Below, piece by piece: positions 23,712-32,881 of a stretch of DNA of 44,396 nucleotides. Each line of letters opens with the position of its first letter. The stretch's first letter is position 1. The translations under genes and the position numbers were made by a program. The DNA lies in the NCBI RefSeq assembly GCF_013377785.1, contig NZ_JABXWT010000023.1:1-44396 (forward strand). The letters are read 5' to 3'. Source of the DNA: Ruegeria haliotis (lineage in GTDB: Bacteria > Pseudomonadota > Alphaproteobacteria > Rhodobacterales > Rhodobacteraceae). The notes below the pieces were generated by a model. The model saw only the letters and a program-made list of their open reading frames with translations. It did not search any database and was not told the DNA's origin.

Positions 23712-25558
23712 CGTCCGGCTCTGACACCGCAGCACTTGCACGGCTCAGCTTGCGCAGTCGGATCACGACAATTGTCTGTGTCGTGTTTCTGGTTCTCACG
23801 GCGCTTTTGCTATTCGAAATGCACAGCCGCGAACGGGCAATGCAAGCGCGGCTGGAAAGCGCGTTGATGACCAGTCTTCAGCTCAATCTCGAAAGCTTGC
23901 AGGATGTCGAATTTCAGCGTGCAGAGGCTTATGCGCGCCGGTTTCAGGAGAACCGGGAGCTTGCTGAGGGATTGCGTGACCGTAATACCGAACTGATTGA
24001 TCTTCAGCTTGTGGAGTTGCAAGCCGACCTTGACCCCACTGCTGCGCAGTTTGTCAGCTTCGATGGCGAGCTTCTTGGCGGCTCAGACAGCCCGCTGGTT
24101 GAAGCACCGATTTTGCAGGCGGAGCATCTTGATGTGTTGCGGGCGCAGGGGCGTGTGACCACAGGGCTGGTGTTCGGGGCAGACGGATCTTTGGTCCATG
24201 TCGCAGCCGCGCCCCTCTTTGTGCATGCGCGTCCGGTGGCTGCGGCTATCGTCGTCAGCCCATTTCAACGCACAACCGATAAGTTAGCCAAAGGTTTCGG
24301 TTCGCAGGTTCTGACTTTGTCGGAGGACGGAGACGTCTTGCAAAGCAGCGGCACAGCCATGGTCGAAGAGCAGCGGACAAAAATCAGCGCGCAAGCGATC
24401 CGGTCGGGCATTTCCCTATTGGGAGACGATGGAAAATCTCTTCAGATTGCCAGCTTGCCTGTTCCGAGCACGTTTCTAGACGCGCCGCTGTACGTGGTGG
24501 GTATTCAAGATGCCTCTGAAGCGCTGCGCAAATCCCGGATCGGAAACGCCATATCCGCTCTTGCGTTGGTCAGTGGCCTCACGCTGTTTCTGGCGTTTAT
24601 CAACTGGTCGCTCAGACATTCGTTCTTTCCCTTGAATGCGGTGATCCGGTCGCTCGACGCATTGTCCGAAGGTAAAACAGACCAGGCCGTGAACGTGCCG
24701 AAGACAGATGACGAAATCGGTCGACTTGCCGGCACGTTCGAAGTCTTTCGGAAAAGTATGGAAGCCCGGAGCGAATTGGAACGGGTCAACCGCGAACTGG
24801 ATGTGGCGACACGCATTCAGCAGCAATGCCTTCCAACAACATTTCCCGAATTGGCAGAGATGGGTTTTGCTGCGGACATGGTGCCGATGCGCGAAGTCGG
24901 GGGGGACTTCTACGATGTGTTCGACCTGCCGTCGGGCAAGATCGGATGCGTGATTGCGGATGTCTCCGACAAAGGCATGGGGGCGGCCCTGTTCATGGCC
25001 ATCTCGCGCACCGTCATGCGGGCGATTGCCGCATCGGCGGAGGGGCCCGCAGACTGCGTGACGATGGTGAACAACTACCTTTGCGTCGACAATGACGCGA
25101 TGCTCTTTGTCACCTTGTTCTATGTCGAAATCGACCCGCATACCGGCGCGATGGTCTTCTGCAATGCGGGGCATAATCCGCCGGTCATCGTCGGTCCCGA
25201 AACCGAACCACGTTTTCTGAAGTTCGATCAGGGCCAGCCCGCTTTGGCGGTATGGGAGGAGTTCGACTACGAGGAAGAGACCGGCTTGCTTAACCCGGGA
25301 GAGACACTGTTTTGCTACACAGATGGCGTGACCGAGGCGATGTCGGCCGAGCTTGAAGAATATGGCGAAGCGCGTCTGCTGGAGGCAATGCGTCCGCTGA
25401 TGGGTGCAACGCCGTCGGACCAGCTTGAGGCCATCATGAAGTCGGTTTCGATCTTTACGGAAGGGGCTGAAACCAGTGACGACATCACCTGCCTGTCGAT
25501 AGAGTTCAAGGGCCAGTTGGCGCGGTCGGAAGGCGATGCCGCGGAGCAAGCGGTATGA
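23708..25558 (+). CDS. Membrane SpoIIE/RsbU-type PP2C phosphatase
   Basis: 616 residues: transmembrane helix 1 (about 20-40), a periplasmic sensor domain, helix 2 (about 280-300), a HAMP region (LNAVIRSLDALSEG...), a short coiled coil, then a SpoIIE phosphatase domain from about residue 365. Metal-binding motifs are intact: REVGGDFYDVF, VIADVSDKGMGAALFM, CNAGHNPPV, CYTDGVTEA and TSDDITCL. It should dephosphorylate a STAS protein, presumably the one at 42823-43161, in response to an extracytoplasmic signal. It overlaps the upstream gene by ATGA. Confidence 0.92.
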   Translation: MTSGSDTAALARLSLRSRITTIVCVVFLVLTALLLFEMHSRERAMQARLESALMTSLQLNLESLQDVEFQRAEAYARRFQENRELAEGLRDRNTELIDLQLVELQADLDPTAAQFVSFDGELLGGSDSPLVEAPILQAEHLDVLRAQGRVTTGLVFGADGSLVHVAAAPLFVHARPVAAAIVVSPFQRTTDKLAKGFGSQVLTLSEDGDVLQSSGTAMVEEQRTKISAQAIRSGISLLGDDGKSLQIASLPVPSTFLDAPLYVVGIQDASEALRKSRIGNAISALALVSGLTLFLAFINWSLRHSFFPLNAVIRSLDALSEGKTDQAVNVPKTDDEIGRLAGTFEVFRKSMEARSELERVNRELDVATRIQQQCLPTTFPELAEMGFAADMVPMREVGGDFYDVFDLPSGKIGCVIADVSDKGMGAALFMAISRTVMRAIAASAEGPADCVTMVNNYLCVDNDAMLFVTLFYVEIDPHTGAMVFCNAGHNPPVIVGPETEPRFLKFDQGQPALAVWEEFDYEEETGLLNPGETLFCYTDGVTEAMSAELEEYGEARLLEAMRPLMGATPSDQLEAIMKSVSIFTEGAETSDDITCLSIEFKGQLARSEGDAAEQAV

Positions 25559-25583
25559 ACAGGCAGGTTGCCGGGTGGTGGGC

Positions 25584-27398
25584 ATGAAAACCATCGCAAC
25601 CTGGCTGGTACATGTTGTCCGCGCTACCCGTGTCGGATGGAGCTTACCTCCTGCCATGGAGGACGGGCCCAGGGGTCAGCTTTTTGCCAATTTGATGCAG
25701 GCCCAGATAGCAGAGAAACTGTCAGCAGACAGATTGGTCAGCTATGAAACAGTTCGCGACACGGTGCGCGAGGCGGTATCTGTGCTGCATCGCAAGGGAA
25801 CCGACGCAGCCGGTGAAGTCTTTGCAAATGCGCAGCGCTTGGCCGCGCCGCTTGCCGACGCGGATCCGGAATTGGACGCCCTTTCGCAAAGCTGGATCGA
25901 ACAGGCCAAGGCCTTCTACGACGTCCGGCTCGGCGACTTGAAGTCTGCAGAGATCCGGTTGGAACGGGCGATGGCCGATGACACGCGATTGGAGCAGGAG
26001 TTCGGTTATGACCTGATGCATATCGGGCGCATTCATACGCTTCACCTTTGGCTGCGGGTTCAAGCGGCAAAGGGCGATGTTTCCACTGCGCTCGAGGCGG
26101 CGGATGCTGTATTGGTTTATCTGCATGGTGGCGGAGAGGATCTGCCTTTTGGCACCGGGTGGTCTCCGACACATGCTGCGCAAATTCGACCCGACCTTGC
26201 TGCGGCCATGACTTACAGGATCTGCAGTGAAATCGGCGCCATCTTGCAGTCGATGTCTCAGGCCGAGGCGCGACAGTATTTGTTGGTGATGCCGGGGCTT
26301 AAACAGGTTGCCGCTTTGGACGCCTATGACGAGATAGCCGCCTGGCGCAGTGTAAAACTGGCTTGGAGCCGAGGTCAGGTTTACGCGTTTTTTGAGGCGC
26401 TTGTACCAGCACTGATGGCCGGGCGCGGCCAAACATGTCTGTGGTACACGATGGTGCTGGATGCAGTTTCGATTGCAAAAGCGCTGAGACAACAGAGCGG
26501 TATGCTGTTTTCGGAGGATGTCGTACATCGGGCCGAAGAGGACACCGCAGACCCGATTATCCTGCCCGGCGCTATTCGGGCTGCCCTGCGAAACTGCGAT
26601 ACAGCACCCCTATCGGCCCCATTGGTTGTGAATTGGCCGAAGCGCCGATTTCACTTGATGTGCATGGGGTTGCCCAGATCAGGGACGACATCTCTGTATA
26701 CTCTGTTCCGCCCAATGCGCGCAGCAAACGAATATGCCGAGAAAGCAACGATCAAAGCTCTGACCAGCCAGATGCCAGATTCGGATCTGACTGCGTTTTT
26801 GGTACGGCGCGACCGCGAAGGCGCGCTGGAGATGGATGCTGCCAGTTTCTTGCATCTTGCAGCACCCGAGTTGGTGGCCCAGTGCCCAAACGCTGGCTTC
26901 GTGCTACCCGTCAGGCCGCCTACGGAGTGGTTTGAAAGCTATCTGAAAATGCTTCTGCGCTGGTATGACGGGTTTCAGGCCAAGGGTCGCACGCCGCCAA
27001 GCTGGATGGAAGCGTATGGCCAACGCCTGTTTGGCCATTTTGACTGGGCGGAGATTGCCTCGGAAGATGCGCGTGACCGTTTCATGCCGATGGTCGCGCA
27101 ACGGTTTCTTTCTCATTGGGCTGATACCACTTTGCGCACACTCGATGTTCTTCCGCCCCAACGCAGGCTAGTATTGCACACGCATGATCTGGGCCGACGC
27201 CGTGGAGATATGGCCCGGCTGGCCGGGATCTCTGAAGAGCACCTCACCATGGAAAGCCATGCCAATATCAGCCCGCCCGGCCCGGACATCCTGCAAGGAA
27301 TATCGAGGACGGAATTGGCACAGATGGCGCAAGAAATCTGTGGCCCTGCCTATTCAGCCGCAAGCGCTGAGGCCGATACGCACAAGGTGCCTGTTTAG
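25584..27398 (+). CDS. Sulfotransferase-like protein with long helical N-terminal region
   Basis: 604 residues from the ATG at 25584, just after the SpoIIE stop. Residues 1 to about 345 are helical and TPR-like without clear motifs. The C-terminal part is a PAPS-dependent sulfotransferase domain: 5'-phosphosulfate loop in MGLPRSGTTSLYTLF and the 3'-phosphate segment FVLPVRPPTEWFESYL. A 10-codon reading frame (25555-25587) bridges the gap and overlaps the start by ATGA, which suggests coupling. It lies directly ahead of TfuA/YcaO, so a sulfated peptide is possible, but sulfation of another partner cannot be excluded. Confidence 0.75.
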   Translation: MKTIATWLVHVVRATRVGWSLPPAMEDGPRGQLFANLMQAQIAEKLSADRLVSYETVRDTVREAVSVLHRKGTDAAGEVFANAQRLAAPLADADPELDALSQSWIEQAKAFYDVRLGDLKSAEIRLERAMADDTRLEQEFGYDLMHIGRIHTLHLWLRVQAAKGDVSTALEAADAVLVYLHGGGEDLPFGTGWSPTHAAQIRPDLAAAMTYRICSEIGAILQSMSQAEARQYLLVMPGLKQVAALDAYDEIAAWRSVKLAWSRGQVYAFFEALVPALMAGRGQTCLWYTMVLDAVSIAKALRQQSGMLFSEDVVHRAEEDTADPIILPGAIRAALRNCDTAPLSAPLVVNWPKRRFHLMCMGLPRSGTTSLYTLFRPMRAANEYAEKATIKALTSQMPDSDLTAFLVRRDREGALEMDAASFLHLAAPELVAQCPNAGFVLPVRPPTEWFESYLKMLLRWYDGFQAKGRTPPSWMEAYGQRLFGHFDWAEIASEDARDRFMPMVAQRFLSHWADTTLRTLDVLPPQRRLVLHTHDLGRRRGDMARLAGISEEHLTMESHANISPPGPDILQGISRTELAQMAQEICGPAYSAASAEADTHKVPV

Positions 27399-27422
27399 AA
27401 AATGACGATGCAGGAATGCCAG

Positions 27423-28697
27423 ATGCTCTCGGGTCGAGATCTCGTCTTTCTGGGGCCATCCCTATCCTTGCAAGAGGCGGTCGCGCTGCATCCCGAAGCC
27501 GTTTTTCGACCACCGATCAGGTTCGGCGATCTCTATGCTATTCTGGCGTCTCCACCCGCCCGGGTATTGATAATCGACGGCTATTTTCATGCACACACAC
27601 CGATCTGGCAGCGCGAAATCCTTTCGGCGCTTGACGCAGGTGTCGAGATTTTCGGAGCCTCAAGCATGGGAGCGTTGCGGGCGTTAGAGCTGGCACCATA
27701 TGGCATGGTCGGTTTGGGAGAGGTCTTTCGACAGTTTGAAAGCGGCGGGATCGAAGGTGATGACGAAGTGGCGTTAAGCCACGGCCCGGCCGAGATGGGA
27801 TATATTGAGCTTTCCGTTCCGTTGGTTGATCTGCGTTGGGCCGTGGGAGAGATATTTGGAAATGAACCGCAGACCGGTAATCTGATCGAACAGGTTAAGT
27901 CCTGGGGGCATGTGGAACGGACGGTGGAGCGGATCGTTGCTGCAGCCGACCGGTTAGGACTAAATGGTGCAGAGTTGAGGCACTCACTGGCGGACCGGAC
28001 CCGGTTGAAGACCCTGGATGCAAGGGCTGCGTTGACGCGGTTGGTCAATAGCGGGCCTGCCGGTGGCAACAAGGCTGATCTGTGGCCAAACCCCAACTCG
28101 GCGCCGCTCGATGTTGAACCACGACTAGCGCGCCTTGTGAATGGGCCAGATGGTCGACCGCTCTCCCTGAGCGCGCAGTTGCAGACCCGCGCTGCCCAGC
28201 CCGGAGCCTTGTCGGATGCGTGGCGACTGAGCCGACGTCATTGGTTTCTTCAAGATTGGTGCGCATTGACGGGGCAAGGTCCGAACGAGGCGGGGGTTTC
28301 ACGGTTTGCGGGTCAGGCCGTAAGCGAATATGCGAAGGCTTGGGGGCTAACTCAAGAAAGCTGGCTTGCATTGCATGGGCTACGGCTTGAGGAACTGGCA
28401 GCCGTTTTTCGGGGCTTCGCCACAAGCGATTGGATCGCCCGGCGATCCCCTCAAGATCTGAACTTGACGTGTCAATTCGGCCCCGAGGTGCCCTCTGAAA
28501 TGGCTGTTTTGCTTGACTGGGCCGCGCGCTCTGGCGTCACACCGCCAGAGGATGTGGCGAGGGAGGCAACTGCGACTGCCGTTTGGCTCGTGCAACAGAG
28601 CCCCTTGTTTTTCGGGGCTGTTGATTGGCATGAGGACGTCGCTTTGCTTGACACGTCAACCGCCGGAAATCAGCTGTTCGCGCGAGCCAAACCATGA
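27423..28697 (+). CDS. TfuA-like protein, YcaO partner
   Basis: 424 residues from the ATG at 27423, chosen because AGGA lies 7 bases upstream; an in-frame ATG at 27402 lacks a site. The conserved TfuA domain fills the N-terminal half: VFLGPSLSLQEA, IDGYFHAHTPIWQREIL, FGASSMGALRALEL, then GDDEVALSHGPAEMGY. TfuA proteins work with YcaO enzymes to install backbone thioamides (thioviridamide, methyl-coenzyme M reductase), supplying sulfur. The C-terminal half, about 200 residues, is less conserved and may contact the peptide. It overlaps the YcaO gene by ATGA, so the two are made together. Confidence 0.9.
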   Translation: MLSGRDLVFLGPSLSLQEAVALHPEAVFRPPIRFGDLYAILASPPARVLIIDGYFHAHTPIWQREILSALDAGVEIFGASSMGALRALELAPYGMVGLGEVFRQFESGGIEGDDEVALSHGPAEMGYIELSVPLVDLRWAVGEIFGNEPQTGNLIEQVKSWGHVERTVERIVAAADRLGLNGAELRHSLADRTRLKTLDARAALTRLVNSGPAGGNKADLWPNPNSAPLDVEPRLARLVNGPDGRPLSLSAQLQTRAAQPGALSDAWRLSRRHWFLQDWCALTGQGPNEAGVSRFAGQAVSEYAKAWGLTQESWLALHGLRLEELAAVFRGFATSDWIARRSPQDLNLTCQFGPEVPSEMAVLLDWAARSGVTPPEDVAREATATAVWLVQQSPLFFGAVDWHEDVALLDTSTAGNQLFARAKP

Positions 28698-29923
28698 ACA
28701 CCAGCACGCATGATCTGAGCGGGTTGCAATTCGCAGCAGGACTGTCGAAGCAGTCAAGCCAAATGGGCCATCTGCGCAAGTATTCGGCGGAAGAAACCTG
28801 GACCCGGATCCAACCGGATTTGAAGTCCTGCGGCGTGACCCGCGTCGCTCCCATCACGCAGCTGGATGTTCTGGGTGTTCCGTCCTGGGTTGCCGTGCGC
28901 CCAGGTGGCAAGGTGCTTCAGGTCTCCAATGGCAAGGGGCTGTCCGACACCGCCGCGCGCGTCTCCGCTGCCATGGAGGCCTGCGAGTTGCATCGGGCCG
29001 AAAACCCGTTGCCCAGTCAGATTTGGCAAGCCTCGGGCCAATCCCTTCCGAACGAGCGGAGCGGGGGTGCCAACCGCATCCTGCGCCCGCACGAGCTGCC
29101 GGGTATGCTGCCGCGATACTATGAAGACGGGTTTGTGGCGGAATGGACCCTGGGTGTAAACCTGAGCGATAGCCAACCGTGTTTTGCGCCCTCCAGTGCC
29201 ATCTATTTCTTGCGCAGGCCAGGTTACTACGAAACCAGTTCTAACGGTCTCGCCTCGGGGAATTCGTTGGCAGAGGCCTATCTGCACGGGCTTTACGAGG
29301 TAATTGAGCGCGACGCGATGTGTGCTGTTCGACAGAATGGAAAGCTGTTGCTACGGCAGAGAGCGCAGATCATCGACCCCGATAGCGTCAATGACCCGGC
29401 TGCGCGATTGATCCTTGATCGTTGTCACGAAACAGGGTCTGAGATGCGACTGTTCGCGCTTCCAGGCGCAGTGAATCTGCCCGTCATCTGGGCTGTATTG
29501 TTAGATCAAGGCTCGGGTTCTGCCCGGTCGAGTTGCAATGTCGGGTGGGGATGCCATGCACAGCCACAGATCGCGCTTCACCGTGCCATCACCGAAGCGG
29601 CTCAGTCCAGGCTTGGCATGATCCATGGTGCCCGAGACGACATTCTACGCAAACCCGTCCACGCGGTGGAAGGCCCTGCGGCGAGCCCGGTCTTCGCGTT
29701 CTTTCGGAACCTGAAATCCGATACCTCCTGGTCCACGATCTCCGAGGCCCCGTATCTGGATCCGGGGCAGGGGCCGGACATCGCGATCAGAAGGATTGTG
29801 GATGCGCTTGAGAAGAATGGCCGTGGTCCGGTATTCGGGTTCGATCTTAGTGATCCGACGCATAATTTCTTTGCTGCTCGGATCTTGGCCCCGAAGCTCA
29901 AGTTCGACAAAGCACTATTTTAG
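28694..29923 (+). CDS. YcaO-domain protein (ATP-dependent peptide backbone modification)
   Basis: 409 residues. ATP/Mg-binding motifs of YcaO are present: SNGLASGNSLAEAYLHGLYE followed by VIERDA, and GWGCHAQPQIALHRAITEAA followed by QSR. YcaO enzymes activate a backbone amide oxygen with ATP; with TfuA the usual product is a thioamide, while cyclodehydration needs an E1-like or ocin-ThiF partner, which is absent here. The cores of the three precursors lack Cys, which also argues against azoline formation from Cys. Translationally coupled to TfuA. Confidence 0.9.
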   Translation: MNTSTHDLSGLQFAAGLSKQSSQMGHLRKYSAEETWTRIQPDLKSCGVTRVAPITQLDVLGVPSWVAVRPGGKVLQVSNGKGLSDTAARVSAAMEACELHRAENPLPSQIWQASGQSLPNERSGGANRILRPHELPGMLPRYYEDGFVAEWTLGVNLSDSQPCFAPSSAIYFLRRPGYYETSSNGLASGNSLAEAYLHGLYEVIERDAMCAVRQNGKLLLRQRAQIIDPDSVNDPAARLILDRCHETGSEMRLFALPGAVNLPVIWAVLLDQGSGSARSSCNVGWGCHAQPQIALHRAITEAAQSRLGMIHGARDDILRKPVHAVEGPAASPVFAFFRNLKSDTSWSTISEAPYLDPGQGPDIAIRRIVDALEKNGRGPVFGFDLSDPTHNFFAARILAPKLKFDKALF

Positions 29924-29985
29924 GTTGTGTCGCGTGGAATTGTGAGAAACTATGATTGAAACGCGGTTTTTGGAGGAGCGATATC

Positions 29986-31605
29986 GTGACCAGCATGATC
30001 GAGACCGGGCGGGGAGAATCCACCGTGGAAATGCGCAACCGCAACCGCTATGTCGACACGTTTAGCGATTTTTCACCTGAAGAGATGGAAAGCCTATGTC
30101 AGGTGAAGCGCTTCATCGAGTGCTATGAAGGCGATCGTGACTTCCGTAAGGCACTGGACGACGACGGCAATTTCTCTGACGACCAGCGTAAGATGCTGAA
30201 AGATATCGGGGTGACGTTTGAACCCGAAGAGCTTTCGCTGCTGTGGGAGCAGCCGAGCTTCAACGCTGAGTTCAGCCACCACGCGTTTCCGGTGGACACA
30301 TTCGAAGAACTGCCAACCGAAATTCACGAGACCCTGGCAGGTTATCCGCGTTTGCGCGTGTGGTTTTTGTGGCGGTTTCGGCGCGAGAATATTGGCTTTG
30401 TTCAGAAAAAAATGGTGCTGGCAACGCCGTCGGTGAGCAAAGAATACACGGTCTGGCGCGCGCGACGTATCGCGACCACACGGAATGAACTTGGCAGCTA
30501 CGGCTGGGATATCGATCATCCTTGCCATGCTGTCGAGATGGCCGTTGGGTGTTCTGTTGGCTGCCATTTCTGTGCCTTCGATGCACCGAAACTGCAAACG
30601 GTCTACGACGTTTCCGTACCGGAAAACCAAGCGATGGTGGCAGGGGTCGCGCAGGGCATGGCGGATGTGCTGGGCTGGCCAGCCGCACATGGGATGCTCT
30701 ACTGGAGCACGGAACCCCATGACAATCCGCATTACGTGAAACTGCTGGAGATCTGGCAATCGATTACCGGTGCGTCTTTGTGCACTGCGACAGCGCGTGC
30801 CAAGGAAGACTGGGTCGGCGAACTGATCGGATTTTACAGCAAAGTCCCGGCGCCCTGGCCTCGTATCAGCGTCCTGTCACGCAACATCATGCGGCGGCTG
30901 CATAAAACGTTTACGCCTTCGGAAATGCGAGACACCATCCTTCTGATGCAGCAGGCAGATGCCGAGGTTTTCCGTGCCAAAGTGCCCGGGGGTCGCGAGC
31001 GCATGCTGCAGCAGTTGGTTGAATCCGACGACTTGCGCAATATTGACACGGACAACCCGCCCGAAGGCTTCGACGTGCCCCAAGGATCAATCGCCTGCGT
31101 TTCCGGTCTGTTGGTCAACATGGTCACCCGGTCCGTTCGATTGATTAGCCCCTGCTATACCACGCTGGAAAACCGTTATGGTTATCGCGTGTTCGACGAG
31201 GCCACATTTGAAGACGGAGAGGATTTCAAGCGAGTGCTTGAAAAGATGGTGGCCCGGTCAATGGTGACCGGTCCCTATCAGGAGATGCCCATGAAGTGGC
31301 GCGACGACCTGAAATTCGTCGAGCAGGAGGACGGGTTCGCCTTGATATCTCCGACCACCCGGCGCGATTTTCGGCGTGGAACATTGCATCTGGTCACTGG
31401 CGCGCTGATTTCCGAGGGTACGCTTACTTACGGCGAAGTGTTTGATCAGCTGTCCGACCATCCGGAAATCGGTCCGATGGCGGCGATGGCGATGCTCGAT
31501 AATCTGTTCTCCAATGGGTATCTTTGCGAGATGGCGATCACGCAGGACTACCGCGCCAGGAAAGAAGCGGAAAATCCGTCGCTGCTGGATGTCGAAATCG
31601 CATAG
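29986..31605 (+). CDS. Radical SAM RiPP maturase, PoyD-like amino acid epimerase
   Basis: 539 residues from a GTG at 29986 with GGAGGAG at good spacing. The 4Fe-4S motif is Cys189-x3-Cys193-x2-Cys196 (GCSVGCHFC), followed by AFDAPKL. Overall length and the later segment RLISPC...YGYRVFDEATFEDGEDF fit the PoyD-type family that converts L- to D-residues in proteusin-like peptides. Cys390 in SPC is a candidate hydrogen-atom donor. No cobalamin-binding or SPASM domain is evident. If correct, the enzyme would place D-residues in the Ala/Val/Thr core. It is the last gene of the operon, with a terminator after it. Confidence 0.78.
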   Translation: MTSMIETGRGESTVEMRNRNRYVDTFSDFSPEEMESLCQVKRFIECYEGDRDFRKALDDDGNFSDDQRKMLKDIGVTFEPEELSLLWEQPSFNAEFSHHAFPVDTFEELPTEIHETLAGYPRLRVWFLWRFRRENIGFVQKKMVLATPSVSKEYTVWRARRIATTRNELGSYGWDIDHPCHAVEMAVGCSVGCHFCAFDAPKLQTVYDVSVPENQAMVAGVAQGMADVLGWPAAHGMLYWSTEPHDNPHYVKLLEIWQSITGASLCTATARAKEDWVGELIGFYSKVPAPWPRISVLSRNIMRRLHKTFTPSEMRDTILLMQQADAEVFRAKVPGGRERMLQQLVESDDLRNIDTDNPPEGFDVPQGSIACVSGLLVNMVTRSVRLISPCYTTLENRYGYRVFDEATFEDGEDFKRVLEKMVARSMVTGPYQEMPMKWRDDLKFVEQEDGFALISPTTRRDFRRGTLHLVTGALISEGTLTYGEVFDQLSDHPEIGPMAAMAMLDNLFSNGYLCEMAITQDYRARKEAENPSLLDVEIA

Positions 31606-31632
31606 CTTGGTGGTCACTTCAGAGATTGATCT

Positions 31633-31659
31633 GGCGGCCCTTACGGCCGCCGTTTCTTT
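31633..31659 (+). terminator. Intrinsic terminator of the plus-strand biosynthetic operon
   Basis: Stem GGCGGCC/GGCCGCC with a CTTAC loop, followed by GTTTCTTT. It lies 28 bases after the radical SAM stop and between two converging operons. The T-run is on the plus strand only. Confidence 0.8.
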
Positions 31660-31668
31660 GCAACCCGT

Positions 31669-32874
31669 CTATCGCCAACCGCCACCCCCTTCGGCCTCGC
31701 CGCCTTGAGTCGGTGATTGATTGAAGGGCGGACGTAACACACCAACATATGCTTTGGCCTCGATAACCTCGGCTCCGACGATGACCAGTTTGAGGTGGTG
31801 CAGATTGCACGAGAGAGCGGGATAAATCACTTGCGGACCGTCCGCAGACCATGTCGGCAACGCATAGTGTTCAAGAAACGGCAAATCCCGCAGCGCGCTG
31901 ATCTTCTCGGGACGCGCCAGACCTGCGGTTTGAAGTAGGCTGAAAGCGGATTCCCATGGCTGCGTTGAGAACGCGTTTTCCTTTGCATATAGTTCTACGC
32001 CCAGCTTGGGTCCGACGCCATCCGGCATCAGGTCGATATTGAGAGCAGGCTCACCCAATGGGTCGACGTAGTTCTGCCAGACTGTCTCGACTGTTCCCAA
32101 GTCTCCGGGCCAGCCGATCTGGTCAAGCCAAGCGATGGCTGCTTCGCAATCCAGGCCGGTCAGGCATAGTCGGGTGACAACAACGTCTCGGGCTCCCATC
32201 ACACCCATCTGAAAGACAGTGGCGCCTTCGGGAAGCGCATCGGCAAATTTCGCCAAATGGCCGCTGTCGATGTCCAGTTGGAAGAATCGGTGCCCAAGCT
32301 CGGGCAGCGCGGCGAGAAGGACGCGGTCGGAGCCTTTGGATTGTTTGTTTGGCCCCCAAAACATACAGGGTTTGTCGAGACAGCTTTTCAGTTCGTGCCC
32401 TTCGGTGCTGGCGCTGTCGACTTCCAGCCAGACATTGCCAAGCATTGGTTTCCACTGCGGCCCGTCGCGCCAGTCCAGTGCAAAGTTTGACAGATCGTCC
32501 CAGAACGCAGACCGCTTCAAAACAGAAGTGGACGACGAGGATGAAGACGCCATCACGTGGTCTCCGGCAAGTGCGCTGATCGATCCGTTGCCCTGAGCGA
32601 TTTCCCAAAGAATATCTGCGCGTGGAGCACGATCGCCCAGTCGGAGTTCAAGACCCCAAAACGGCGCCATCTCTGCTGGCAGTTGATCGGCCACGTGATA
32701 GAGGCGCGTCATGCCGGTTGTATCGACGAGCTCGGGGCGAATACGCGGTGCGATCAGTCGCAACACGTCGCCAATGCTCTGGCAGTGCGGAGCCAGAGAC
32801 CTTTTCGCGGTGGGAGCGTCCAGAACATCGTCCTCGATCGTGGATGACGCGGCAGAGTTTGAAGGGGTGGTCAT
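31669..32874 (-). CDS. Conserved-looking protein of unknown function
   Basis: 401 residues, soluble, no signal peptide. I do not recognise a family. Visible features are a Ser-rich linker (about residues 110-118), a Trp-rich stretch (FALDWRDGPQWKPMLGNVWL), the segment FQMGVMGARDVVVTRLCLTG, and a C-terminal end of Gly, Trp and Arg (EAEGGGGWR). The centre reads as alternating strands, so an alpha/beta or beta-rich fold is likely. It is the last gene of the export operon, 7 bp after the M23 gene. It could be a tailoring enzyme or a peptide-binding factor; both are guesses. Confidence 0.72.
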   Translation of the reverse strand: MTTPSNSAASSTIEDDVLDAPTAKRSLAPHCQSIGDVLRLIAPRIRPELVDTTGMTRLYHVADQLPAEMAPFWGLELRLGDRAPRADILWEIAQGNGSISALAGDHVMASSSSSSTSVLKRSAFWDDLSNFALDWRDGPQWKPMLGNVWLEVDSASTEGHELKSCLDKPCMFWGPNKQSKGSDRVLLAALPELGHRFFQLDIDSGHLAKFADALPEGATVFQMGVMGARDVVVTRLCLTGLDCEAAIAWLDQIGWPGDLGTVETVWQNYVDPLGEPALNIDLMPDGVGPKLGVELYAKENAFSTQPWESAFSLLQTAGLARPEKISALRDLPFLEHYALPTWSADGPQVIYPALSCNLHHLKLVIVGAEVIEAKAYVGVLRPPFNQSPTQGGEAEGGGGWR

Positions 32875-32881
32875 GTTCCTG

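Noticed and set aside
24476..25657. Minus-strand frame of 393 codons opposite the SpoIIE gene
   Set aside because: Shadow of a gene with complete phosphatase motifs; His/Arg-rich composition typical of antisense frames.
28694..29923. YcaO as an azoline-forming cyclodehydratase
   Set aside because: No E1-like/ocin-ThiF partner and no Cys in the cores; the coupled TfuA gene points to thioamide formation.
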